Shown: positions 10,365-20,412 of the stretch, piece after piece
Position numbering within the stretch: the first letter of the stretch is position 1
Layout: every line of letters starts with the position of its first letter
Assembly (NCBI GenBank): GCA_963681505.1
Contig: OY811975.1
Location: 7,688,946-7,752,945, forward strand
Source: Eunapius fragilis
Taxonomy: Eukaryota > Porifera > Demospongiae > Spongillida > Spongillidae
Reading direction: 5' to 3'
Length of the DNA stretch: 64,000 nt
Translations under genes and position numbers: made by a program
The notes under the pieces: generated by a model
What the model saw: the letters and a program-made list of their open reading frames with translations, nothing else
Told to the model about the DNA's origin: nothing
Database searches by the model: none

Positions 10365-13300
10365 ATGGATCCAGCTACAGGTGAGCGATAGAAAGTCACG
10401 TATATGTATGATAAAAAATCAACTGGGAAGCGAATTTGTAAGCAGTTTCTTCTCAATCCACTTAAGGTCAGGCACCAATTTTATAATCACTCTTACGGCA
10501 AAATTTTCGTACTTTCCAACCTCATTTTTCATTCATAGCTATAACGCTATACGCTTGAAGCTTATATCAGTACAAAGTGTATTGAACGAACAATAAAACT
10601 GTGAAAGTTATATTCCAGCTGCTTGGTTAGTTAACGAGTTGTTGTTGGGTGTGGCGACCGGACCCCTCTTATATGATAATAAATACAAAAGGCCCATGCG
10701 CGTTTGCGCCTTTAAACGACACTAGTACGTAGAGCTCAAAGTTAAGTAATTGGCTATGGGTTCTGCTTGTTTTCAACTACTATCGTTGAGCGAACAACTA
10801 ACGGAATGTGTCACGAGCGGGTGGTATAGCATCACAAAATGGCGCCTTTGAAAAGCTAAAACTTTCTAAGGTAAAGCAGTGCCGGTTCGCCAAGCAGTAC
10901 CCAGGGCGATTTACTATAACCTTTCCTGTAGACTTTATGCCAGTCATTGCAGTCAAATAACGCTTCCTTCTACTCCCGCCTTTTTGGCTTTCTATGCGTC
11001 GTGTTAATTCGAGGAGTAGGATGCATAAACAAAAAACGTTATTAACACTCTATCCAGTAAAACGTATTAAGGAATTTTTGGGATGTGGTTTTTAATGACT
11101 ACTAATGTACTTTGTGTTCCTAAACGGTGAGTACAAAACTAGGTTAGTTTTGTACGACGCTATTATTGGAGCCTGCCCTTAAGTGCGTTGAGAATTGATT
11201 TATCGAAGTTAACAAATACAGACATTGTTCGTGCATAAGTTATTGCCGCTCAGGTCTTGTTCGTTGAATCAGTATGCGGTAGCAATCCGTGATGAAAAGG
11301 TGTTGTGCATTCATGCTCTATCATGCAGTGTATGCATGTATGGGATAGTCACGTATGATGTTCTATCTCGCTAAATGAGGTGATCGATAATACGCTTGCG
11401 ACCTATATTTATTAGCATTGTGGCTTGTACGGCTGGGAGCTTATATTAGGCGCACAGCATGAGAGACGGTAACAGTTGCCGTGGAGGAAATATTGCGATT
11501 GTGCCTTAGAGCTAACGTTCTAAAGCGATATAGGGTCGGACACAAATATTTTATTTGCAGTAAAGCTGCCATCTAAAGGTAGTAGCTTTCACTCGTTTAA
11601 TGCATTTGGGGTGGCAGTAAGTCACATGCATGCTTTGTTAAATTCTATTGATACGGGTTGACGCCTTTCAGGGATTCTGTTAGTGTAAGGCAAATGGCAT
11701 GGGTCACAGTATATGTATCATGAATTAAGCCACATAGATTCATAGATAGATAGATAGTTACTATCTTAAGGCAAATGGCATGGGTCACAGTCTATGCATC
11801 ATGAATGGACCTTTTGCCTCTGACGTCACATATTAAGTGATTATGTTCAACAAAACATACGTCCTTATAGAAACACCACGAAGATACATAGCATGTACGA
11901 AATTAATGGTAAATGAATGCCTAGCTATATTCCAAAATGAAGTACCTTCCCCAGTTGCGGTGCAAACGTTACAAGTTACCAGAAGTTGACCCCCTAAATT
12001 AGAAAAACACGACTGCGCATGTCTCATTAGCAACTTCCGCAATGTTTCGCTGTATAGAATTCCCTTATGAAGTTATGCCATTTTTAAGTTGCCCCCCCCC
12101 CCCCCCCCTCCAATAAATTCATGTGTGACGTCAGTGGCAAAAGGTCCATTAAGCCACACGGATGGATGGATGGATGGATGGATGGATGGATGGATGGATG
12201 GAAGGATGGATGGATGGGTGGGTGGGTGGGTGGGTGGGTGGGTGGGTGGGTGGGTGGGTGGGTGGGTGGGTGGGTGGGTGGGTGGGTGGGTGGGTGGGTG
12301 GGTGGGTGGGTGGATCAATGGATGGATGGATGGATGGATGGGAGAAATTCTGTGAACAATGAGCAACCATGCATTATACTAATACGATTTCTATTTTTGC
12401 AGCGATATATACATTCAGTTTGTACCATGAACGCGTCGGGTAAAACATTGTGTGTGCATGTATGGGGTGGGGATGTTTGTGTGTTGAGTTGTTAGTATGA
12501 GTGGGAGTATGTTTGCTTGTGTGTATGCCAGTGCTGCTTACAGGTATTGGGAGTGATTCAGTTTTTGCCTGCATCATGCATGTGTTTTGGTGCTGATGCA
12601 CAATGTTTCAGTTTGCTCTCACAAACTAAGCTCATGCCATCTTCTATCAGTTACACACTAACAGTTCACTATAGTTAAGAGGATGTGCAGGCTTGGGAGA
12701 AGTATCAGAAACAGGGTTTTCTAAAGTTTATATAGACAGCTGATGGTCTCAGTTTGTTTGCTTAAGCTCGCAATAAGCTGGCTGTAGGGCTGGGATAAAC
12801 ACACATTCATGCACACAAATACACATACACACACATACGCACATATGTCCCTATATATATATGCTTATATGCCTGACCATCAAGTTTGTAGTTATAAACT
12901 CTAATTACAACATTTTCATCTCAACCAGGGTATCCGTATCCGTCTCAACAGGGGCCTCAGCCATTCCCACCTGGGTACATCACAACCCAGTTTGGAGGCT
13001 ATCCTGCTCAAACTCAAGTTTACCCAGCTCAACCCGCACCAGGCTTCCCAGCCCAACAATCACCATTTCCACAGCAAGGTTTTGTACCTCCACCTCAGTA
13101 CACACCAACGGCACAGCCATTTCCTCAGCAACAGGTTTGCATTTTTGTATGATGTAACTATACGTATAGTGAAATGGGACCGAAAACGCACAGACTATCT
13201 GTCAGTCTGTGTTCGTTTTTTGGTCGATAGGCTAGGCCGCTTTCGAAAAAAAATAGGGGGGGCTACTCTGATCTTTTTATATGATGTGCAGAATGTGACA

Positions 13301-15218
13301 GGCTTACTTTTTACTAGTTCACACATTTTTCTGTCAGCACGTTGCATGCATTCAAGTAACTATGTACATATAAACAAAAACGTACCTCATTCATTGTGCG
13401 TATTGAGGCAGCGCAATGGGACCTAGCGCATATTTTTTCAAATATTTCATATTCAAAGAGGCACCTACATGTGTATGTCCTCTGCAACTTCTTTCTTACG
13501 CGTGGACGTTGACACACCTTGATGGAAATTTTTACAATATACGCTAGGTCCGACCTGTTTGCTGCCTCGACCTATTTATATACATGGGGTCGTGGCAGCG
13601 AAAAGGGCCCTAGCGCAACAAAAATTTTCCATCAAAGTCGACGCTTACAATTAACGTGTACCTGCAATGAAGAATTCAGGTCACTGTAACTCCATGATGG
13701 ACCGGCAAATTTTCAGTGCGTAAGAATGATGTTGTAGTGGGCATAAGTGTCTCTTAGAATAGGAAATTAATTGATAAATGTGCTAGGTCACTTTTTGCTG
13801 CCACGATCCCACATATTATATAAATATATATATGGAACAGTGTCCAGCCAAGTGATACTTTTGCAAATTTACCAGGACAAGCATAAGAAAAGTGACACTC
13901 ACATTGAAATGTATGGATAATTATAAATTCAGTGCCCCAATAACTTTATGATGGATAGTCCAATTTAGTATGCATAAGGACCATACGATACAAGCTGTTT
14001 GAAGTTCACGGAAAATGAAAATTTTTGAAACCTTAAAAAACTATCCAGAAGGGTGATTTTGCTGGACACTGTACACAGACAGTGTCTATCATAATCACCC
14101 TTCTGGGTAGTTGAAACCGGTGCTTCAAACCAATCATCTCAGACGTTAAAACATATGTAGCAACGCGTAATGAATCTATTAAAATCGAAAAAGGTTAGTT
14201 GCATGCTAGACTTGCCTTCAAACTACATAATACGCCCCCTCTTCTTGGTCAATATCTAGATGTGAATCATGTTTGCAAGGATATCGATGGCGGGTGCTGA
14301 AATTATTTATGCCAATCATAATAGGCACGGGATTCATTTCCAATTCCATTATATAGTATCTCTGCTGTAAGGCATATCAAAAAGATTTGATATGCCTTAC
14401 TTTTATCGGCGCTATTCTGAAGGGACTATCATTACGTGCCGGTGCCATGAAAATAATAACTTTCCCTTCAATGATGGAAGAGGAAAAACATTTTAGCTGT
14501 GCACCCATGCGTAGTCAGAACAATGATGCGCCGCAAATGCTCTTACACCCATAGATGTCTTCCAATGTCGTGGTGCTCAATACCCAACCAACTACCACCT
14601 CGACGACAGTGGTTTACTCTCGTGGTGGTGACTACTTCCTCACCGTGTCCATTGTGATGACAGTGCTGTGTTGCATTTTTGGCGGATGGTGGAACCTGCT
14701 TTTCACAATCCCAGCTGTGGTCATAGCAAGTAATGTAAGCTATGGGATGTTTGTTTTGCATGGAATTAAACCACTTCCTATTCACTGCTTTGATTTTATT
14801 AACCTCACAACCATATGTTAACCATGCATTATGCACATTATATTCCTCGTTCTCATGCTCCATATTCTTTCTGTTAAAGGCGAAGGCAGAGGCCAATGCT
14901 GGAAGGACAGCTTCTGCGCTACAGAAGAGCAGAATTGCATTGGGCCTAAATATGGTGTCTGTGCTTTTCTACATAGTGGGGCTAGCTCTTATCATCGGAC
15001 TGGGCGCTAATAAAGGGGTGTCCCTCAACTCTGGGAACTACTACGGGAGCTACAACTATGGCTATTCATATGGCTACACCTCACCCACTACTAAGTACTG
15101 CTCTTACTGCGACAAGTATTATTATACCACATATTGCACTTACGCCTACGGTTATTCGTACCAAAACTACTACTACTATAGTTCCTCCTACGGCTATTAT
15201 AAATACTACTGCTATTAG
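10365..15218 (+). CDS. CD225/dispanin-family membrane protein, proline-rich, tyrosine-rich tail
   Basis: Spliced gene: join(10365..10380, 12929..13134, 14555..14734, 14880..15218), 741 nt, 246 aa. Phases agree at all junctions (1, 0, 0) and all introns are GT-AG, although the exon 2 donor is weak. Residues 1-74 are Pro/Gln/Tyr-rich. About residues 85-170 form a CD225 domain: an Asp-Tyr-Phe entry, a hydrophobic segment with a CC pair (possible palmitoylation), a loop with A-x-A-x-x-x-G and S-R-I-A-L-G-L-N, then a second hydrophobic segment. The last 65 or so residues are extremely Tyr/Ser/Gly-rich with several Cys. CD225 proteins are small two-segment membrane proteins that act at endosomal or plasma membranes; some affect membrane fusion and vesicle traffic. 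The role here is inferred. The 16-nt first exon is the least certain part. Introns 1 and 2 are loaded with MITEs. Confidence 0.82.
11687..11805. repeat. Direct duplication next to a MITE (preserves its empty site)
   Basis: AAGGCAAATGGCATGGGTCA starts at both 11687 and 11767-11768, and each copy runs about 40 bp to ATCATGAA. The first copy continues uninterrupted into TTAAGCCACA and a GATA repeat. In the second copy the MITE at 11806-12148 sits at that point, and TTAAGCCACA resumes at 12149. Confidence 0.85.
11806..12148. mobile_element. MITE with CRE-containing terminal inverted repeats
   Basis: TGGACCTTTTGCC at 11806-11818 is matched by GGCAAAAGGTCCA at 12136-12148. The inverted repeat extends inwards through TGACGTCA (11821-11828 and 12126-12133), a palindromic CRE/ATF-type motif. 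The element is 343 bp with a poly-C run near 12092 and no coding sequence. Comparison with the neighbouring empty copy shows at most a 0-2 bp target duplication. Confidence 0.82.
12160..12342. repeat. GGAT/GGGT tetranucleotide microsatellite
   Basis: (GGAT)n passes into a long (GGGT)n run and back to (GGAT)n. It is open in all frames and gives spurious Gly/Trp/Met or Pro/Thr/His open frames. Confidence 0.95.
13405..13569. mobile_element. MITE family 2, short variant
   Basis: GAGGCAGCGCAATGGGACCT at 13405 is mirrored by AGGTCCGACCTGTTTGCTGC ending near 13569. It lies in intron 2 of the CD225-like gene, immediately left of a longer member of the same family. Confidence 0.65.
13583..13813. mobile_element. 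MITE family 2, copy in CD225-like intron 2
   Basis: Left end GGGGTCGTGGCAGCGAAAAG; right end CTTTTTGCTGCCACGATCCC, its near complement. A diverged second copy is at 43035-43276. Flanks are TA-rich. No coding sequence. Confidence 0.75.
13831..14073. mobile_element. MITE family 1, copy in CD225-like intron 2
   Basis: Starts TATGGAACAGTGTCCAGC and ends GCTGGACACTGT, the complement of its start. About 240 bp, no open frame. A second copy in the same orientation lies in the Gypsy LTR at 15453-15712. The next bases (14080-14113) hold a partial extra end of the same family. Confidence 0.8.
14369..14401. repeat. Short perfect hairpin
   Basis: GTAAGGCATATCAAA and its exact complement are separated by a few bases, a 15-bp stem inside intron 2 of the CD225-like gene. 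Function unknown. Confidence 0.7.
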
Positions 15219-15353
15219 CTTGCTTTAAAAAGACCTCGGGACCATGAGTTATTATTATATTCAGTGTATAAACTATTAGTTCATGTTGGTGAACATGCAT
15301 ATAGATGTATACTCGATTAGATTTATTGTTATCTCCATATTGAAGCTAACTTG

Positions 15354-15359
15354 AATAAA
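15354..15359 (+). promoter_or_regulatory. Candidate polyadenylation signal (AATAAA)
   Basis: AATAAA lies 136 nt after the stop codon of the CD225-like gene and just before the Gypsy element that starts at 15418. Confidence 0.6.
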
Positions 15360-15417
15360 ATACATTACAGCACACTACATTTAAGAGACAATATTAATAA
15401 ACAAGAATAAAGCGGAA

Positions 15418-15810
15418 TGTTCTATTGCCTCTGGTCGCATGCAGACCGCAAGTATATGGGACAGTGTCTAGCTAAATCACCTTTATGGTACTTTTTCAAA
15501 ATTTCCAGAACAAGCAAAAGAAAAGTAACGCTCGCATTGAAATGTATGGCTAATTATAAATTCAGTGCCTAATAACTTTGGGATGGATAGTCCGATTTAG
15601 GATGCGTAAGGACCATTTGACAGAAGCTCATGGGTGTTCAAGGAAAATCAAAAAAATTGAAAACTTGAAAAACTAGACAGAAGGGTGATTCTGCTGGACA
15701 CTGTCCCATATATATCACTCAGCAGAAAACACACGATACATGGAAAATTGCACACCAATAGTTAACTACTGACAGACCACGTGCGCTCTATATAAACACA
15801 CCCATAAATA
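15418..15810 (-). repeat. 3' LTR of Gypsy element 1
   Basis: Same sequence as 20050-20210 except for divergence and the MITE inserted at about 15453-15712. Confidence 0.8.
15453..15712. mobile_element. MITE family 1, inside the Gypsy LTR
   Basis: TATATGGGACAGTGTC at the left and GACACTGTCCCATATA at the right are exact complements. The uninterrupted LTR at 20050-20210 lacks it, which shows that it inserted into this LTR after the element arrived. Confidence 0.85.
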
Positions 15811-16396
15811 TCCCCACCTTCACAAACAACTCAGTCCTAACACCTATTATACACCACTGTTCACATCTGGACATAGTCAGTAAATCTGGACGGTTTCCGA
15901 ACAGCTCTCCCATAGCAACTAGTAGTAGCAGTGGTCTTTGATACCGGTTTGGATCCTTTGGATGGCGGGGTGGAATTTGTCCTCTCATCCGGTACTCTGA
16001 AAGACTCCCCAGTGGTAGTTGCATCCACCTGGCTAGAGTTGACGCTGCCTGTGTGACGGTCCCATGACTATTATTCCCCGGCTCCTTCTGCACTGGCTCT
16101 GGGCATTCTAACTGTACAGGGATGTGTTGTTGGGCTTCGGGACCTCCTTCTCAGGTGTCTTTATCTCACTCTCATTCTCTTCCAGTTGTACATTCTTCCT
16201 GTTGTACGTTCTCTTCCTGTTATACAGGACCAACAGTGGTTGGTTTTAGGAACCGCCTATTGCGATGCAAAGGCTGACCATCCAAATACGACCGATTTGA
16301 CAGTTGTCCTTGGCACAGTCCTCTTCTCCATTCTGACTTCCTTGCATGCACATCCTGCACTAACACCGGTTGTCCAACCCGTAATGGAGGCAGGTC

Positions 16397-17242
16397 TTAT
16401 CCCTTAGCTGACAGTTTCGACTGGATAGATTGTTGTCTCTCGACCTTTTTCTCCCACATCTGACTCTGAGGAGCGTAGTGTAACTGGGTATCAATAATGG
16501 GGAACACACTCCTAGTGCGCCTTGCCAGCAGACATTGAGCTGGGCTGTACCCCATTCCTACTGTTGGGATGTTGCAATATTCCAAAAGAGCCATGTACGG
16601 GTCTGGGCTTCGTTTGAAGAGTTTCTTGACAATTTTTACCGCCGACTCTGCCTTCCCATTTGATTGTCTGTGGTATGAGGAGGAGACGGTATGTGAAAAC
16701 CCCCAAGACTTAGGGAAGGCTTTGAACTCCGCGCTTGTAAACTGTGGCCCCCCATCTGAATGAACAATCAGAGGAACTCCATATCGTGCGAACTGTTGTT
16801 TCAATGCCTGGATAACCATCACTGACAGGGTGCTTGGCAAATTCCCTACCTCAAAGAAATCAGTTAAATAGTCAACCAAGACAAGATAGGCTTTCCCTTT
16901 ACAGCGCCACAAATCCACCCCCACTTTATCCCAAGGTTGTTTAGGAACTCGTGAGCCAAATGCTTCTCTTTACCTTGTGCAGGGCTGTCCTGCTCATACA
17001 CATGGCACTCCAAGGGTGACTCTTTATATGTCTGCAGCCATGTTCGGCCAGTACACCACCTCTCGAGCTCTACAAAGTGTGGACTCACAACCCATGTGAC
17101 TAGCATGAAGGCGACTCAGATAATCAGCCCTAAGTGATAGTGGAACCACTATCTGATCTCCTTTGTAAATGATACCATCTTGCATCACCAGAAGTTCTCT
17201 GAAATTCCTGTAGGGTCTGACCAATGTAGGATTCTGTCGCAC
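16397..17242 (-). pseudogene. Gypsy element 1 integrase
   Basis: Upstream (17024-17242) is the HHCC finger region with H-A-S-H-M-G-C; 16397-16924 is the catalytic core with an H-S-D-G-G-P-Q-F-T box (second Asp) and an S-N-G-K-A-E box (catalytic Glu). The two frames differ, so at least one frameshift breaks the protein. It acts to insert the cDNA into the genome in intact relatives. Confidence 0.75.
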
Positions 17243-17499
17243 ATTCGGTGGCCAACCGTCACTGATATACCTCCGCAGGGCACATTATTCTGCATCTGCT
17301 TCTGCCGCCTTTCTCACCTCTCCAAACCTCTCACTGCAAACACTTATGAAATCAGATGGCCTGATCACCTCAATTTCCTGGGTGATCATATTGTCTAGCT
17401 GTACCCTAAACACTTTCTGTGAGGTTAGCTCCTCAGGGGATGGTTTCCCTACTGGAAACCTTGACAACACATCGGCAATCACTTGTTAGTTGTCAGGAT

Positions 17500-18855
17500 G
17501 ATATGTAATATCCAGATCATATCTCTGCAATTGCAGCAACATACTTTGGAGTCATCTTGGGGCTGCTAAAAGGGTCTTTTTGGCAATTACCTCCAGGGGC
17601 TTGTGGTCGGTTTCCACCACCACCGTTTTCCATACATGAACTGGTCGAACTTGCGACAAGCAAAAACTATGGCCAAACACTCCAGTTCAATAGCCACGTA
17701 GTTTTTTTCAGACTTGGTTAGTGACCTGGATGCTGACAACACAGGCCGTCCCCCCTGCATCAAAGTTGTTTACAAACCCTCTGTACTAGCGTCGCACTGA
17801 ATGACGACTGGCTTAGTGACGTCAAAGAAATTTAATAACTGGGAATTCACATATCAGAGTCTTCAGATCCACAAAAGCCTTCTGCTCGGCATTACCCCAT
17901 TGAAACACTCGGTCGGCCTCTAGCAGTTTTTGCAGGGGTTCACTTACTTGTGACAACTTCAGGAGGAACCGGGCCAAGTAGTTGCACATGCCTAAAAATC
18001 TGCGAACATCGGGTACTGACTTAAGAACGGGCATCTGTTTGATTGCTGCCACTTTGGCAGGATCAGGCTTAATTCCGGCTGCCGAAGCTCGGTGACCAAT
18101 ATATACCAACTCAGGCAAGTGGAGTTGCAGCTTGTCTTTGTTCAACTTTACATTGTATACTCGTGCTCGTTGTAATACCCGCAGCAGAGCCTCATCATGC
18201 TGACACTGTGCCTCCTCCCTTCCCGAAAATTATGATGTCATCAGCTACCACTGCAACTCCGTCAATGCCATGCATTACACTCTGCAGACGTCTCTGGAAC
18301 TCCTCAGGTGCAGAGCACAATCCAAACGGTAGTCGACACCACCAATACCGACACTGGGGACCCCAAAGCATTGTAAGGAAGCTGCTTTCCTCTCAGAGCT
18401 TCACGTGCAGGAAACCATCTTTGGCGTCTAATATGCTGAACACTTTGGCACCTACCACCCTTGGCAGCACATCATCTAAGGTGGGCATCTCGAAATGATT
18501 GCGCTTCACTGCCTTGTTCAGGTCTCATGGGTCCAGTCATATGTGCACTTGCTTTTTATCTGCCTTCCATACTGCTGTCATATTGCTGATCCAGTCTGTG
18601 AACCCGTGCGATGATACCTGCTTTCTCCATCTCTGCTAATTTACTCTCAACTGCCTGCTTCATTGTATGTGGTATTTTTCTAGGTCGATTCTGTACTGGT
18701 AGAATGGCGGTATCCAATGCAATGGTATATTCTCCTGGGAAAAGACTAAGCCATCTAAAAACATCCGGATAATCAGCTACGATCTGGTCCTTGGTCAGCT
18801 TGTTGTGTGCCTCCACCAAACACACTGTCTCAACCTCATACGACACGAGTTTCAC
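17500..18855 (-). pseudogene. Gypsy element 1 reverse transcriptase and RNase H
   Basis: The 18556-18855 frame carries the RT N-terminus (F-P-G-E-Y-x-I-x-L-D then a V-Q-N-R-P-R-K-I-P box). The 17822-18145 frame carries the thumb region (Y-I-G-H, then R-R-F-L-G). The middle and the RNase H part (about 17500-17820) are readable only by changing frame. Several shifts and stops make it non-functional. Confidence 0.7.
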
Positions 18856-18955
18856 GTTTGCAATGACAGTAGTGAATGATGGCTAGTTTCCAGTAACTCG
18901 ATTCTCAGGGTCGTCACTTCCCCAACTCTATTAGACACCTGCACACAACACCTGC

Positions 18956-20030
18956 TTAATGATTTTTTACAATCCCATCATACATCGTTAGCACTACATT
19001 ACTTGTATTCAATTTTGGACAACCCAACTTGTTATAGTCAGCCCTTGACATGACATTGCATAACGCTGCCGTGTCTAACTGACAGGTCACCATTTTAACT
19101 CGGCCCTCAATGTGAAATTGCACCCTAGCCAGCATTTTTTTTCCAACCCTTTCTACTGTAATAAGCAACACCTCACTCCTTTCAACAGTTGGGCTTACTG
19201 AATCTGCCCAGTCCCCAACTAAGTGAGCGGATTGCTGTTTGGCCTTATTACACATTCTGGCAAAATGATTCAAACCATAACAATTGAGACATTTTTGTCC
19301 GTATGCTGGGCACTGCATAGGTTTATGGGACCGTCCACATCTGAAACAAGGGTGTGGACTCCCACTAAATGGCTTTGCCCCTGGCCCATCCTTACTTCTT
19401 TTCTCGCCAATGCTACCACTAGGCCGCCGTGAATTAACAGCTGCTACCCCTTTTTGTGCTTCTACAGGCTTTGTCAACCCAGGCTGATGCTCAAGCCTCG
19501 TACCCATCTGCTGTAAATCTACAGCGATTGATTCCATCACTTGGCACATCTGAACTGCCTTTTCTAGGTCTCGCTTGTCTGTCTCAAACACCCTTCTTCA
19601 CATTCTTTCACTATCTACACCCCTTATTAGCATGTGCAAAATCAAAGGGCCCCAAATTGGCAGTCTCTGGACTGCTGCCTTAGCTCAAGCACAAATTGAT
19701 CAACACTTTTCTTGTTTAAGTTGGAAGAATTTATCCTTCAGTACATGCTTACTAGTCCTGGGCGCACACAACCCATCTAGCTTCCCTGACACGACACTCC
19801 ACTTACTACGATCTTCACCCTTTGCAAACTGCATTGTTCCAGAAAGGTCACTCACTCACTGCCCCATGATGCGGAGAAAGATAGCCAGCTTTGTCGGCTC
19901 TGTCTCCTTGTCCTTCCCAACCACGACTAGGAATTGCTCAAACTCCCATTTGAACCACTTCAATTGTTTGTTCAGGTCTCCCTCACCAATAGGTTCTGGT
20001 CCAGTGCTAAATACTTCTCCATTTTATCCA
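18956..20030 (-). pseudogene. Gypsy element 1 gag and protease
   Basis: The 18956-19591 frame has two CCHC zinc knuckles (about 19260-19370, the second of form CxxCxxxxHxxxxC) and then an aspartic protease motif L-D-T-A, where family members usually have D-T/S-G. Gag N-terminal sequence can be traced with frame changes up to near the primer-binding site. Confidence 0.65.
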
Positions 20031-20049
20031 GATCCCACTTATGACACCA
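20031..20049 (-). promoter_or_regulatory. Primer-binding site of Gypsy element 1
   Basis: Directly next to the 5' LTR, the minus strand reads TGGTGTCATAAGTGGGAT, which fits the tRNA-Leu-type primer site used by many Gypsy elements with one mismatch. Confidence 0.7.
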
Positions 20050-20210
20050 TGTTCTATTGCCTCTGATCGCACGCAGACGCAAGTAGCCGATGCCAACATA
20101 TATATATCATTCAGCAGAAAACACACGATACAAATAGACTCAAGGAAAATGCACACCACTAGTTAATACTGACGGACCGCGTACGCTCTATATAACCACA
20201 CCCATAAACA
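20050..20210 (-). repeat. 5' LTR of Gypsy element 1
   Basis: 161 bp, TG...CA; uninterrupted version of the 3' LTR at 15418-15810. Confidence 0.8.
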
Positions 20211-20212
20211 GC

Positions 20213-20403
20213 TGAACATCAACCATACATACAATCGTACAAGAGTCTGCAGAGTGATGTATCAAGTCCATGCATATGCCGCTCAATTTGTAATAAGTCT
20301 ATTCACACACACTCGTAATAGTACACACCACAATCCAATGAATCGAGACACATGTGCATCATACGTATATATTGCATAGTCACGTGATAATAACCACACT
20401 ACA
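20213..20403 (-). repeat. 3' LTR of Gypsy element 2
   Basis: 191 bp, TG...CA, bounded by the polypurine tract on one side and only two bases from Gypsy element 1 on the other. Contains CACGTGA-type E-box sequence near 20382. No second copy is present in the window. Confidence 0.65.
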
Positions 20404-20412
20404 CCTCCCCTC

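Larger units (their letters stand above)
15418..20210 (-). mobile_element. Gypsy-type LTR retrotransposon 1 (full length, decayed)
   Basis: Minus-strand element. The 5' LTR is 20050-20210 (161 bp) and the 3' LTR is 15418-15810 (393 bp including a nested MITE). Both start TGTTCTATTGCCTCTG on the plus strand; the 5' copy ends in CA and the 3' copy in TA. A purine-rich tract (minus strand GAAGGTGGGGA) abuts the 3' LTR, and a primer-binding site abuts the 5' LTR. Domain order on the minus strand is gag zinc knuckles, protease, reverse transcriptase, RNase H, integrase, as in Ty3/Gypsy. Stops and frameshifts are frequent. The 5-bp flanks do not match, so no target duplication could be shown. Confidence 0.85.

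Noticed and set aside
12073..12495. Overlapping ORFs on both strands
   Set aside because: Translations of the GGAT/GGGT microsatellite.
14555..14821. Independent gene starting at 14555
   Set aside because: The Met at 14555 follows a splice acceptor, and exons 1-2 join in phase with Pro-rich sequence typical of the family. A shorter isoform cannot be excluded.
18163..20066. Plus-strand ORFs over Gypsy element 1
   Set aside because: Antisense shadows of minus-strand gag-pol.
15418..20210. Target-site duplication of Gypsy element 1
   Set aside because: Flanking 5-mers (CGGAA and GCTGA) do not match, so none is claimed.
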